Shown in pieces: positions 24,405 through 32,452 of a DNA stretch of 64,000 nt. Below the pieces are notes generated by a model, which saw only the letters and a list, made by a program, of their open reading frames with translations, was not told the DNA's origin and did no database searches. Origin of the DNA: Streptomyces sp. BV286 (GTDB lineage: Bacteria > Actinomycetota > Actinomycetes > Streptomycetales > Streptomycetaceae); assembly GCF_019090165.1 (NCBI RefSeq), contig NZ_JAHRIB010000141.1, positions 1 to 64,000 on the forward strand, in the 5' to 3' direction. The translations under genes and the position numbers were made by a program. Every line of letters begins with the position of its first letter. The stretch's first letter is position 1.

Positions 24405-25103
24405 TTGTCGACACCGTTCGGCCCCGAAGAACCCACACGTCGGCCGACGCTGGAACCGACCCACGTCCAGCGCCGCCGCCGGCCAGGAGCCCTGTCGGAG
24501 CTGGTGCGGCAGGTCCAGGAGCGGGAGCGGGAGCGCGACCCGGACGAGGGCTACGAAGTCGTCGCCGTACCGGGGTGGAGAGACTCCGCCCTGCCCAGGC
24601 CGACGGAGGACGACACCCAGGAACTGCCGCCCGTCAGGGACGAGAGCAGGCCGGTGCCACGCGGCCGGGCGGCCGCACGCGTGTCGGCGCACGGCCGCAC
24701 CACCGCGTTCCGCCGTACCGCGCTCGCCGGAGCCGCGGTGGCCGTGGCGCTCGCGGGATTCGGCGCGGCCCTGCTGCTCACCTGGGACAGGGGCGCCACC
24801 GAGGCCGCCGAGGCGCCGCCCCCCGCTGCTTCGTCCGCCCCGCCCGCCCCACCGCAAGGCGTCGACCCGGACGGAGCGGGCACCCTCCGCGAGGGCGACA
24901 GCGGGCCACAGGTGAGCGACCTCCAGGAACGGCTGCTGCGTATCCCCGACGTGTACGAGAAGGGCGAGGCCAGCGGTGTGTACGACGCCACGCTGACGGC
25001 GGCGGTGGCACGTTTCCAGCTCTGGTACGGCATCCGGGGCGACGAGACGGGCGTGTACGGCAACGACACCCGCACCGACCTCGAGTCCCGCACGGCGTCC
25101 TGA
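24405..25103 (+). CDS. membrane-anchored peptidoglycan-binding protein
   Basis: The 232-residue protein starts at TTG 24405, chosen because GGAGGGAGAG lies at 24391-24400. A charged cytoplasmic part (1-100) is followed by one membrane helix (about 108-126, ALAGAAVAVALAGFGAALLL), an Ala/Pro linker, and a C-terminal PG_binding_1 domain: LREGDSGPQVSDLQERLLRI and SGVYDATLTAAVARFQLWYG. Type II topology places the domain outside, where it would hold peptidoglycan. No catalytic domain is present. Similar proteins in Streptomyces are often near secondary-metabolite or morphology genes. Monocistronic. Confidence 0.83.
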   Translation: MSTPFGPEEPTRRPTLEPTHVQRRRRPGALSELVRQVQERERERDPDEGYEVVAVPGWRDSALPRPTEDDTQELPPVRDESRPVPRGRAAARVSAHGRTTAFRRTALAGAAVAVALAGFGAALLLTWDRGATEAAEAPPPAASSAPPAPPQGVDPDGAGTLREGDSGPQVSDLQERLLRIPDVYEKGEASGVYDATLTAAVARFQLWYGIRGDETGVYGNDTRTDLESRTAS

Positions 25104-25245
25104 CCAACGAGCCGGCGCCCTTGCGAAGCCGGGGGAGCCGAGGGAGCCAAGGGGGCCGCCGGGCGACGAGGCGCACTTCGTCCGGGGCTCCCGTCCGGCG
25201 GCGGAGACCGGGTCGGGTGCTGCGGGCTTCTTCTCGCCCCGCCCG

Positions 25246-25290
25246 CTCGTTCCCCTCGTTCCCCTCGTTCCCTTCGTTCCCCTCGTTCCA
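25246..25290. repeat. five 9-bp tandem repeats, CTCGTTCCC unit
   Basis: Five consecutive copies of CTCGTTCCC (the fourth begins TTCG, the last ends CCA) occupy 45 bp in the 290-bp gap between the peptidoglycan-binding gene and the LAL regulator. A GC-rich repeat (GGGAGCC-like) lies just upstream at about 25130-25160. No coding role is seen. Confidence 0.75.
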
Positions 25291-25395
25291 CGTCCCGCGG
25301 TCAGGGCCGCAGCCTTGACGGCTCACGCATTGTTGAACAATTTTCGCAGTGCCGCCGTGGGGTTGCACAGGGCGTCCGTGTGCCAGCATGGCGCC

Positions 25396-27996
25396 GTGGA
25401 TTGGGGGATCCTCGAACGGGACCACGAGCTGGACCGGCTGGCCGCCGCCGCGAGGGACGCGGCGGACGGAGCCGGTTCCGTCGCGCTCGTCTTCGGCGAG
25501 GCGGGCATCGGCAAGTCGAGTCTGGTCAAGGCAATGCCCGGGGTGCTGCCCGCCGCGTCACGTGTCCTGGTGGGGGAGTGCGACGACCTGGCGACGCGCC
25601 GGCCGCTCGGCCCCTTCCGCGATCTGATCGGTGGTGTCGGCGCGGAACTGGCGCGGGCGCTCACGGCCGGCGGCGACCGGCCCCGGGTCTACGACGCGCT
25701 GCGGGCGGAACTGACCGCGGCCCCGCACCCCGCCGTCCTCGTCGTCGAGGACGTGCACTGGGCCGACGAGGCCTCGCTGGACGCCCTGCGGTTCCTGGTC
25801 CACCGGGTGGAACGCCTCCCGGCCGTGCTGGTCCTGACGTACCGGGACGACGAGCTGGACCGCCGCCACCCCCTGCACCACCTCCTCGGCCAGGTGTCCC
25901 GGGCCGAGCGCGTGCACCGCCTGCCGCTGTCCCGGCTCTCCCCGGGCGCCGTACGCCGGCTCAGCGCGGTGAGCCGCCTCGATCCCGCGGAGGTGTACGC
26001 GGCGACCTCGGGCAACCCGTTCTTCGTCGCCGAGGTGGTGGCCGCCGGCGGCACCGGTGGTGTCCCGCCGACCGTGGTCGACGCGGTCCTCGCCCGGCTG
26101 CGGGACCTGGACGACCGGACCCGGGACGCCCTGGAGCAGCTCGCCGTGGTGCCGTCCGCGGTCGAGCGCCGCCTCGTCGACGCGCTGCTGCCGGACGGCG
26201 TGGCCGAGCTGGCGGTGGCCGAACAACGAGGGCTGCTGACCGTGACACCCGAACGGGCAGGCTTCCGCCACGAGTTGATCCGCAGGGCGGTCGCCGACTC
26301 GCTGCCCGCCGCCCGGCGCATCGAGCTCAACCGCCAGGTCCTCGCCGCCCTCGTCGCGCAGCCGGGCTCCGACCCGGCACGTGTCGTCCACCACGCGGCG
26401 CAGGCCGGGGACCAGGAGGCGATCGTTCGGTACGGCCCCGACGCCGCCCGGGACGCGGCCGGCGCGGGCGCACACCGGGAAGCCGCCGCCCACCTGCGGC
26501 TGGTCCTGCGGCAGCGCGACCGGTGCGACGCGGCCACCCTCGCCGACCTCCTGGAGCGGTACGCCGTCGAGAGCTACACCATCGCCGACTCCGCGGCCGC
26601 CGTCGACGCCGAGCGGGAGGCGGTCGCACTGCGCCGGGCCCTCGGGGACACCCGGGCGCTCGGCGCGGACCTGCGCTGGCTCTCCCGCATCCACTGGTGG
26701 GCGGGCGACGCCGACGAGGCGCAACGCGCCGCCCGGGAGGCCATCGCCGTCCTGGAGGACGCGGGCGACGACCGGCTGCTCGCCCTCGCGCTCAGCAACA
26801 CCTCCCAGCTCCACATGCTCTCCGAACGCACCGCCCAGGCGGTCGACTTCGGTGAGCGCGCCATCGCCCTGGCCCGCCGCGCGGGCGACACGGCGATCCT
26901 CGCGCACGCCCTCAACAACGTCGGCACCGCCCGCTGGCGCGCGGGCGACCCGCTGGGCCGTGCCCAGCTGGAGGAGAGCCTGAAGGTCGCGCTGGCCGCC
27001 GGAGAGGTCGAACACGCCTGCCGCTCGTACGCCAACCTCATCTGGACGCTGCTCGAACGCCTTGAATACACCGAGGCCGACCGCTTCCTCGGCCCCGGCA
27101 TGGAGCTTGCCGACCGGGCGGAGCACGTCGGATTCCTCAGCTACCTCCATGTCGCCATGGGGCTGCGGAAGTTCGCCGCGGGCGCCTGGGACGACGCGGA
27201 GCGGCACGCCGAGATCGGCGCCCACGACTTCGTCCCCGCCCGCTGCCCCGCGCTGACCGTCCTCGCCCGGGTCCGGGTCCGCCGCGGCCTGAACGGCGGC
27301 GACGAACTGCTCGACGAGGCCTGGGAGATCGCCGTGCGCACCCGCGAACTGCAGCGCACCGGGCCGGTCGCCGCCGCCCGGGCCGAGGCCGCCTGGCTCC
27401 GGGGCGACCAGGAGGCGGTGGCCGAGCTGGCCGGTGAGGTCTTCGAGCAGGCCCGCCGCCTTTCCGTCGTCCCGCACCGGGCGGAGCTCGGCCACTGGCT
27501 CACCAAAGCCGGGCACCCCGTACCCGAAGACGGTTCGGACCACCCGTACGCGCTCCAGAGCGCCGGCCGCTGGCGGGAGGCGGCCCAGGCGTGGCACACG
27601 GTCGGTTGTCCGTACGAGCATGCCGCCGCCCTCGCCGAAAGCCCGGATCCGCAGGACAAGCTTGCCGCCCTGGCCGGGCTGGACGCGCTCGGCGCCGAAC
27701 CCCTGGCACGGCTGGTCCGCGGCGAGCTGCGACGCCTCGGTGTACGCCACATCCCGCGCGGCCCGCTCGCCGCGACCCGGGAGAATCCCGCCGGTCTCAC
27801 CGAGCGCCAGCTCCAGGTGATGCGGCTGCTGGCCCAGGGGCTGACCAATCCCGAGATCGCGAAGCGGCTCGTCGTGTCGGTCCGTACCGTCGACAACCAC
27901 GTCGCGGCCGTACTGGACAAGCTCGGTGCCCGCACCCGGCGCCAGGCGGCCGCCCGTGCCACGGAGCTCGGAATGCTGCCGGGAGGCGAGACGTAG
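25396..27996 (+). CDS. LuxR-family regulator with AAA ATPase domain (LAL type)
   Basis: The 866-residue protein has an N-terminal STAND/AAA ATPase with Walker A GEAGIGKSS (34-42) and Walker B VLVVEDVHWADEAS (about 111-124), a long Ala-rich helical TPR-like middle, and a C-terminal LuxR helix-turn-helix: LTERQLQVMRLLAQGLTNPE and SVRTVDNHVAAVLDKLGA. GTG 25396 gives a normal LAL N-terminus; the open frame upstream has no domain match. LAL proteins are large ATP-dependent activators. Its target is not evident; the FAD oxidase 115 bp downstream on the same strand is a candidate. Confidence 0.9.
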   Translation: MDWGILERDHELDRLAAAARDAADGAGSVALVFGEAGIGKSSLVKAMPGVLPAASRVLVGECDDLATRRPLGPFRDLIGGVGAELARALTAGGDRPRVYDALRAELTAAPHPAVLVVEDVHWADEASLDALRFLVHRVERLPAVLVLTYRDDELDRRHPLHHLLGQVSRAERVHRLPLSRLSPGAVRRLSAVSRLDPAEVYAATSGNPFFVAEVVAAGGTGGVPPTVVDAVLARLRDLDDRTRDALEQLAVVPSAVERRLVDALLPDGVAELAVAEQRGLLTVTPERAGFRHELIRRAVADSLPAARRIELNRQVLAALVAQPGSDPARVVHHAAQAGDQEAIVRYGPDAARDAAGAGAHREAAAHLRLVLRQRDRCDAATLADLLERYAVESYTIADSAAAVDAEREAVALRRALGDTRALGADLRWLSRIHWWAGDADEAQRAAREAIAVLEDAGDDRLLALALSNTSQLHMLSERTAQAVDFGERAIALARRAGDTAILAHALNNVGTARWRAGDPLGRAQLEESLKVALAAGEVEHACRSYANLIWTLLERLEYTEADRFLGPGMELADRAEHVGFLSYLHVAMGLRKFAAGAWDDAERHAEIGAHDFVPARCPALTVLARVRVRRGLNGGDELLDEAWEIAVRTRELQRTGPVAAARAEAAWLRGDQEAVAELAGEVFEQARRLSVVPHRAELGHWLTKAGHPVPEDGSDHPYALQSAGRWREAAQAWHTVGCPYEHAAALAESPDPQDKLAALAGLDALGAEPLARLVRGELRRLGVRHIPRGPLAATRENPAGLTERQLQVMRLLAQGLTNPEIAKRLVVSVRTVDNHVAAVLDKLGARTRRQAAARATELGMLPGGET

Positions 27997-28111
27997 GTAG
28001 GCGGGGGCGCCGAGCTGAGTGGCGGGCACGGATGCCGGAGCCCTGGCCGCCGGACTAGAACAGGCGCATCGGAGGGACCCCGAGAGCAGGGTCCCGGATC
28101 GGGGGATTCCC

Positions 28112-29509
28112 ATGTCCGTCACGCCCGCACAGGCGGCCCGCCAGGAACTCGTCGGATTCAAGGGCCGGTTGACCGGCCCGGACGACTCCGGATACGACGA
28201 GGTCCGCGCCGTCTACAACGCGATGATCGACCGACGGCCCGCCCTGGTGGCACGCTGCACCAGTGCCGAGGACGTAACCCACGCCGTCGGGTTCGCCCGT
28301 GACCACGACCTGCCCCTGGCGGTCCGTGGCGGCGGACACCACGGAGCGGGGCTGGGGGTCTGCGACGACGGCGTGGTCGTCGACCTGTCACCGCTCAAGG
28401 ACATCGAGATCGACCCCGGAGCGAGGACGGTCCGCGTCGGCGCGGGCTGCGTCTGGGGCGAGGTGGACCGCGCCACCCACGCGCACGGACTGGCCACGCC
28501 GAGCGGGATCATCTCCACCACCGGCGTCGGCGGCCTCACCCTGGGCGGTGGCCTCGGCCATCTCACCCGCAAGTGCGGGCTGACCGTCGACAATCTGCTG
28601 GAGGCCGACCTCGTGCTGGCCGACGGCGCGCAGGTGCGCGCGAGCGCCGACGAGAACGCCGACCTGTACTGGGCGATCCGTGGCGGCGGAGGGAACTTCG
28701 GAGTCGTCACCTCGTTCCGTTTCCGGCTGCACGAGGTGAGTACGGTCGTCGCCGGGCCCACGTTCTGGCCGGTCGAACTCGGAGCCGAAGTCCTCGCCGC
28801 CTACCGGGACTTCATCCCGCACGCCCCTCGGGACCTCAACGCCTTCTTCTTGTTCGGCGCGGTCCCGCCGGCCCCGCCGTTCCCCGAGGAGATCCAGGGA
28901 CGCACGGCCTGCGGTGTCGTGTGGTGCTATGCCGGTGACGACCCCAAGGCGGCGGCCGGCCTGATGGCGCCCCTGCTCGACGCACTCCCGCAGCCGATGC
29001 TGCACGGACCGGCGCCGATGCCGCACCCCGCGATCCAGTCGGCCTTCGACGGTCTCTACCCGCCGGGCGACCAGTGGTACTGGCGCGCCGACTTCGTCAA
29101 CGAGATCCCCGGTGACGCGGTCGGCCTGCACGCCAGGTTCGGTGCCGAGCTGCCGACGCTCAAGTCGACGATGCACCTCTACCCGATCGACGGTGCCGTC
29201 CACGACCACGCGCCGACGGACACCGCCTGGAGCTATCGCGACGCGCGCTGGGCCTCCGTGTACGCGGGGGTGGACCCCGACCCGGCCAACGCCGACCGCA
29301 TCAGGCAGTGGACCGTCGACTACTTCGAGGCTCTGCACCCGTACTCGGCGGGTGGCGCCTACGTCAACATGATGATGGACGAGGGCCAGGAGCGCGTCCG
29401 CGCCAGCTACCGCGACAACTACGCGCGCCTGGCCCGGATCAAGGCCGACCACGACCCCGGCAACCTGTTCCGGTTCAACCAGAACATCCAGCCGGCCGCG
29501 CGGTCCTGA
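28112..29509 (+). CDS. FAD-linked oxidase, berberine-bridge-enzyme type
   Basis: The 465-residue flavoprotein has the PCMH-type FAD domain with GGGHHGAG, whose first His (76) is the expected covalent FAD attachment site, and GGLTLGGGLGHLTRKCGLTV. The second, cysteinyl attachment seen in bicovalent BBE enzymes is replaced (TGVGG), so attachment should be single. A C-terminal BBE motif RIKADHDPGNLFRFNQNI (about 440-457) completes the fold. ATG 28112 is preceded by GGGGG. The reaction is oxidation of a small alcohol, sugar or natural product using O2; substrate unknown. Confidence 0.88.
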   Translation: MSVTPAQAARQELVGFKGRLTGPDDSGYDEVRAVYNAMIDRRPALVARCTSAEDVTHAVGFARDHDLPLAVRGGGHHGAGLGVCDDGVVVDLSPLKDIEIDPGARTVRVGAGCVWGEVDRATHAHGLATPSGIISTTGVGGLTLGGGLGHLTRKCGLTVDNLLEADLVLADGAQVRASADENADLYWAIRGGGGNFGVVTSFRFRLHEVSTVVAGPTFWPVELGAEVLAAYRDFIPHAPRDLNAFFLFGAVPPAPPFPEEIQGRTACGVVWCYAGDDPKAAAGLMAPLLDALPQPMLHGPAPMPHPAIQSAFDGLYPPGDQWYWRADFVNEIPGDAVGLHARFGAELPTLKSTMHLYPIDGAVHDHAPTDTAWSYRDARWASVYAGVDPDPANADRIRQWTVDYFEALHPYSAGGAYVNMMMDEGQERVRASYRDNYARLARIKADHDPGNLFRFNQNIQPAARS

Positions 29510-29521
29510 CCGGACCCACGG

Positions 29522-29550
29522 GCCCTGACGCCGACGAGGGGCGTCAGGGC
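29522..29550. terminator. bidirectional terminator hairpin between convergent genes
   Basis: Perfect 11-bp arms GCCCTGACGCC and GGCGTCAGGGC enclose a 7-nt loop. The hairpin follows the FAD oxidase stop by 12 bp and overlaps the last codons of the convergent DUF574 methyltransferase gene. There is no U-tract, as usual in high-GC actinomycetes. Confidence 0.75.
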
Positions 29551-30353
29551 TTGCGGGCGACGCCGCCGTATACGTCCGTCGGCTGCGGGTCGGTGCCCGG
29601 CTCGGGGCGCCACAGCGGACAGGAGACGATGCCGGGCTCCAGCAGCTCCAGACCCTCGTAGTACGCGGACACCTCCCTCGGGCTGCGCAGGACGTACGGG
29701 ACGGCACCGGTGTCGTCGTAGCCCTCCTGCGCCCGCTTCAGCTCCGCGTCGGTGTCGGTGCTGTCGTAGTGCACGAAGTAGCTGCCCGACGGCAGGGCGG
29801 CCTGGAGGCGGCGGACGATCGACTTGGCCTCCTCGTAGTCCTGGATGTGGCCCAGGATGCCCATCAGCATCAGCGCGACGGGCTTGTCGAAGTCGAGGAT
29901 CTTGGCCGCGGCCTCGATGATCCTCTCGGGCTCGCGCAGGTCCGAGTCGATGTAGTCGGTGATCCCCTCGGGCGTGCTGGTGAGCAGCGCCTGGGCGTGC
30001 CTCAGCACCAACGGGTCGTTGTCCACGTAGACGATCCGGGACTCCGGCGCCAGACGCTGGGCGACCTGGTGGGTGTTGTCGTACGTGGGAAGGCCCGTGC
30101 CGATGTCCAGGAACTGGCGGATGCCCAGCTCGCCGGCGACGAACGTCACCGTGCGGATGAGGTAACCGCGGGAGGCGCGGGCCATCGTCTCGATGTTCGG
30201 GGCGATCTGGCGGTAGGCGTCGCCCGCCTCCCGGTCGACCTCGTAGTTGTCCTTCCCGCCCATCCAGTAGTTCCAGATGCGGGCCGAATGCGGCACCGTG
30301 GTGTCGATCTTGGACAAGGCGTCCTGGTCGGGAGTGGGCTGGCCGTCTGCCAT
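29544..30353 (-). CDS. S-adenosyl methyltransferase, DUF574 type (paralogue 1)
   Basis: The 269-residue protein has the actinomycete DUF574 signature PHSARIWNYWMGGKDNYEVD (21-40), then the Rossmann motif FLDIGTGLPT (81-90), IVYVDNDPLVLRHA and a C-terminal VYGGVARKP. This SAM methyltransferase family is greatly expanded in Streptomyces and its targets are unknown. A paralogue with the same length and ends lies at 55799-56608. The upstream P-loop-like gene ends 32 bp before its start, so the two could share a transcript. ATG 30353. Confidence 0.88.
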   Translation of the reverse strand: MADGQPTPDQDALSKIDTTVPHSARIWNYWMGGKDNYEVDREAGDAYRQIAPNIETMARASRGYLIRTVTFVAGELGIRQFLDIGTGLPTYDNTHQVAQRLAPESRIVYVDNDPLVLRHAQALLTSTPEGITDYIDSDLREPERIIEAAAKILDFDKPVALMLMGILGHIQDYEEAKSIVRRLQAALPSGSYFVHYDSTDTDAELKRAQEGYDDTGAVPYVLRSPREVSAYYEGLELLEPGIVSCPLWRPEPGTDPQPTDVYGGVARKP

Positions 30354-30385
30354 GAAGAATCTCCTGCCGTGCGTCACGCGGTCCG

Positions 30386-30904
30386 TCACAAACCTACCGT
30401 CAACTTCTGCTTGCATCGCCCCAGTTGAAGAGACGGGACGTCGGGCGCACGGATGGGGGGACCGGGGCCGCCGGTGTCCACCGTGACGACGGGGACGTGC
30501 TGGGCGAGGGTGGTGAACGCGCGTTCGTAGGCATCGGCCGCCGCGGTGCTCTCGGCGTCCGCGGCGCGCCCGGAGTCCGTCAGGCACAGGAGGGCGCCGT
30601 CCCGTTCGGCCACGGCCTCGGCGAAGTCGAGCGCCTGGATCCAGGTCACCCGGGAACGCCCGTGGCGCAGCGGCCCGTAGACGAGTTCGTGGACGATGCC
30701 GCCGTCCACGGCCAGCAGGCCGGGCACGGCGAGGAGTTCGCGGTACGGGCGGGTCGGGTCCACATGGTGCAGAGGACCCCGAGAGCGTCTGATCATGAAT
30801 CCGGCGCGGACCAGCCCGGCGAGAAGTCCGTTGCGGCCGATGTCCTCGGGGCCCTCGACGACCAGCGTCCGGCACCGGGCGACGGCCTCGTGGAGTGTGC
30901 GCAT
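30386..30904 (-). CDS. hypothetical protein with degenerate P-loop
   Basis: The 172-residue product begins with a strand and loop TLVVEGPEDIGRNGLL (13-28), resembling the Walker A of nucleoside/thymidylate kinases, but the GK[ST] is replaced by GRN, so nucleotide hydrolysis is doubtful. Later landmarks are VTWIQALDFAEAVAERDGALLCLTDSG and a C-terminal basic tail. I do not recognise the family. It precedes the DUF574 methyltransferase on the same strand with a 32-bp gap. ATG 30904 follows GGAGGGAG. Confidence 0.65.
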   Translation of the reverse strand: MRTLHEAVARCRTLVVEGPEDIGRNGLLAGLVRAGFMIRRSRGPLHHVDPTRPYRELLAVPGLLAVDGGIVHELVYGPLRHGRSRVTWIQALDFAEAVAERDGALLCLTDSGRAADAESTAAADAYERAFTTLAQHVPVVTVDTGGPGPPIRAPDVPSLQLGRCKQKLTVGL

Positions 30905-31090
30905 ACCACTCCCTCCAGGACGGCCGACTTCCTCAGTGTGACCGGGTGACCCGCACGGCGGGAGGGCGCGTGCGGGTTTTCCGGTTGTGCGGCCGTAGTG
31001 GTGGATGGTTGTGCGGGTGTGGTGGTGCCACCCGAAGTGGGCGGGTGGCGGTGTCCGGGAGTGAGCCCGTGGCGTGGGGCCGGGCGGGAG

Positions 31091-31336
31091 TCAGGCGACG
31101 AGGAAGTCGGCCTGGCCGGACTTCGCGCCCTGCAGGAACGAGATCATCTCGTCCCGGGTGTAGACCAGCGCCGGGCCGTCGGGATCCTTGGACTGCCGGA
31201 AGGCGACGCTGCCGTCGGGCAGCCGCTTGGCCTCGACGCAACTACCGCCGTTGGTGCCGCTCCAGGGCTTCTGCCAGCCCTCGGTTCCCAGCTCGCGGGC
31301 GGGCATGCCGCTGTGGATGGGGTCCATGGAACTCAT
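31091..31336 (-). CDS. DUF397 protein
   Basis: The 81-residue product shows the DUF397 core: WQKPWSGTNGGSCVEAKRL and VAFRQSKDPDGPALVYTRDE, ending FLQGAKSGQADFLVA. DUF397 proteins are almost always encoded next to XRE regulators with a DUF5753 domain, as here (3-bp gap). In Streptomyces such pairs, for example WhiJ-type loci, influence development and antibiotic production. It may modulate its partner's DNA binding; this is by analogy. Confidence 0.9.
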   Translation of the reverse strand: MSSMDPIHSGMPARELGTEGWQKPWSGTNGGSCVEAKRLPDGSVAFRQSKDPDGPALVYTRDEMISFLQGAKSGQADFLVA

Positions 31337-31339
31337 GGC

Positions 31340-32206
31340 TCACAACTCCTTACGCAGTTCACCCAGGATGGTCCTGGTTCGAGCGACCGGCTCCGCCTGC
31401 ACGGACATCCGGTCCATTACTTCGAGGTACGTCACGACGTCGGAGGGCTGGTCGACGTAGACCGAGCCGACGAGGCTCTCGGTGTAGACGACGTCGGGAA
31501 GTTCGGAGAAGCCGAAGCGGAAGTAGTGGAACGGGCCGAACGCGCCGGGGTGCGCGCCCACCGAGAAGCGCAGGATCTGGATCCGGACCTTCGGCATGTC
31601 CAGGACCTCGTTCAGGCGGTCGATCTGGGCCCGCATGACCTCGGCCCCGCCCACCGGGCGGCGCAGCACCGTCTCGTCCAGGATGGCCCAGACGGCCGGT
31701 GCGTCGGGTTTGGCGAGCAGGTCCTGACGCTTCAGCCGCAGCGCGACACGGCGGTCGACGTCCTCCTTGGTCTCGTTGGGAAAACCGATGTGCATGAGCG
31801 CCGCCGCGTAGTCGTGCGTCTGCAACAGGCCCGGCACGTAGTGGGGTTCGTAGAGACGGATGACGCTGGCTTCGCTCTCCAGGCTCACGTACGCGCTGAA
31901 CCACTCGGGCAGTACGTCGCGGTACGAGTACCACCAGCCGGGCTGGTTGGCCTCCCTGGCCATCGAGAGGAAGTCGTCGACCTCCGACGCGGGAACTCCG
32001 TAGGTGTGCAGCAACTCCCTCACGTAGGGGATGCGGAGGCCGACCTCGGCCTTCTCTATCCGGCGGACCGTCAAAGGAGTGACCTCGATGGCCCGCGCGG
32101 CGGCCTCGAAAGAGATTCCGGCCTGTTCCCGCAGATGCCGGAGCCGCTTTCCGAGGACCATCCGCAGGACGGTCGGCGCGCTGCCGCCCGAGCGGTTGTC
32201 GCTCAC
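31340..32206 (-). CDS. XRE-family regulator with DUF5753 (WhiJ-like)
   Basis: The 288-residue protein has an N-terminal helix-turn-helix (about 15-70: LRHLREQAGISFEAAARAIE and TVRRIEKAEVGLR) and the DUF5753 domain with REANQPGWWYSYRDVLPEWF and YEPHYVPGLLQTHDYAAALM. It is paired with DUF397 immediately downstream, the standard actinomycete module also called Scr1-type. A perfect 8-bp palindrome at 32282-32302 lies 76 bp before its start and is a likely operator. Expected role: developmental or metabolic repressor; its targets are unknown. Confidence 0.92.
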   Translation of the reverse strand: MSDNRSGGSAPTVLRMVLGKRLRHLREQAGISFEAAARAIEVTPLTVRRIEKAEVGLRIPYVRELLHTYGVPASEVDDFLSMAREANQPGWWYSYRDVLPEWFSAYVSLESEASVIRLYEPHYVPGLLQTHDYAAALMHIGFPNETKEDVDRRVALRLKRQDLLAKPDAPAVWAILDETVLRRPVGGAEVMRAQIDRLNEVLDMPKVRIQILRFSVGAHPGAFGPFHYFRFGFSELPDVVYTESLVGSVYVDQPSDVVTYLEVMDRMSVQAEPVARTRTILGELRKEL

Positions 32207-32281
32207 GTCCTACCTCCCGGAACGGCCGTCACAGCGAGCAGTGTGCCACGCCGTGGCTGACAGAGACAGAGCGATGCGGAT

Positions 32282-32302
32282 CGTTCTGAAATTATCAGAA
32301 CG
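32282..32302. promoter_or_regulatory. palindrome CGTTCTGA-N5-TCAGAACG between divergent regulators
   Basis: Perfect 8-bp arms flank AATTA in an AT-rich patch between the XRE gene (start 32206) and the NsdA-like gene (start 32453). Its site between two divergent regulators, AT-rich centre and symmetry suit an XRE dimer operator. A terminator is unlikely since no gene ends here. Confidence 0.65.
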
Positions 32303-32452
32303 CTTGTTGCGAGTTGAGTGTGTCCGCCATCATAGTGATCGAGTGACCTGCCCCACAGTCCGGCGGCGACGGCGCACAACGGTGCGCCGCAGCATCGGAT
32401 TTGACGGCCCGGCAGACCGGGCGACCCCGCAGCACCTTGATGCGAGACCTGG

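Noticed and set aside
25246..25290. CRISPR-like array
   Set aside because: Units are adjacent 9-mers with no spacers; it is a minisatellite.
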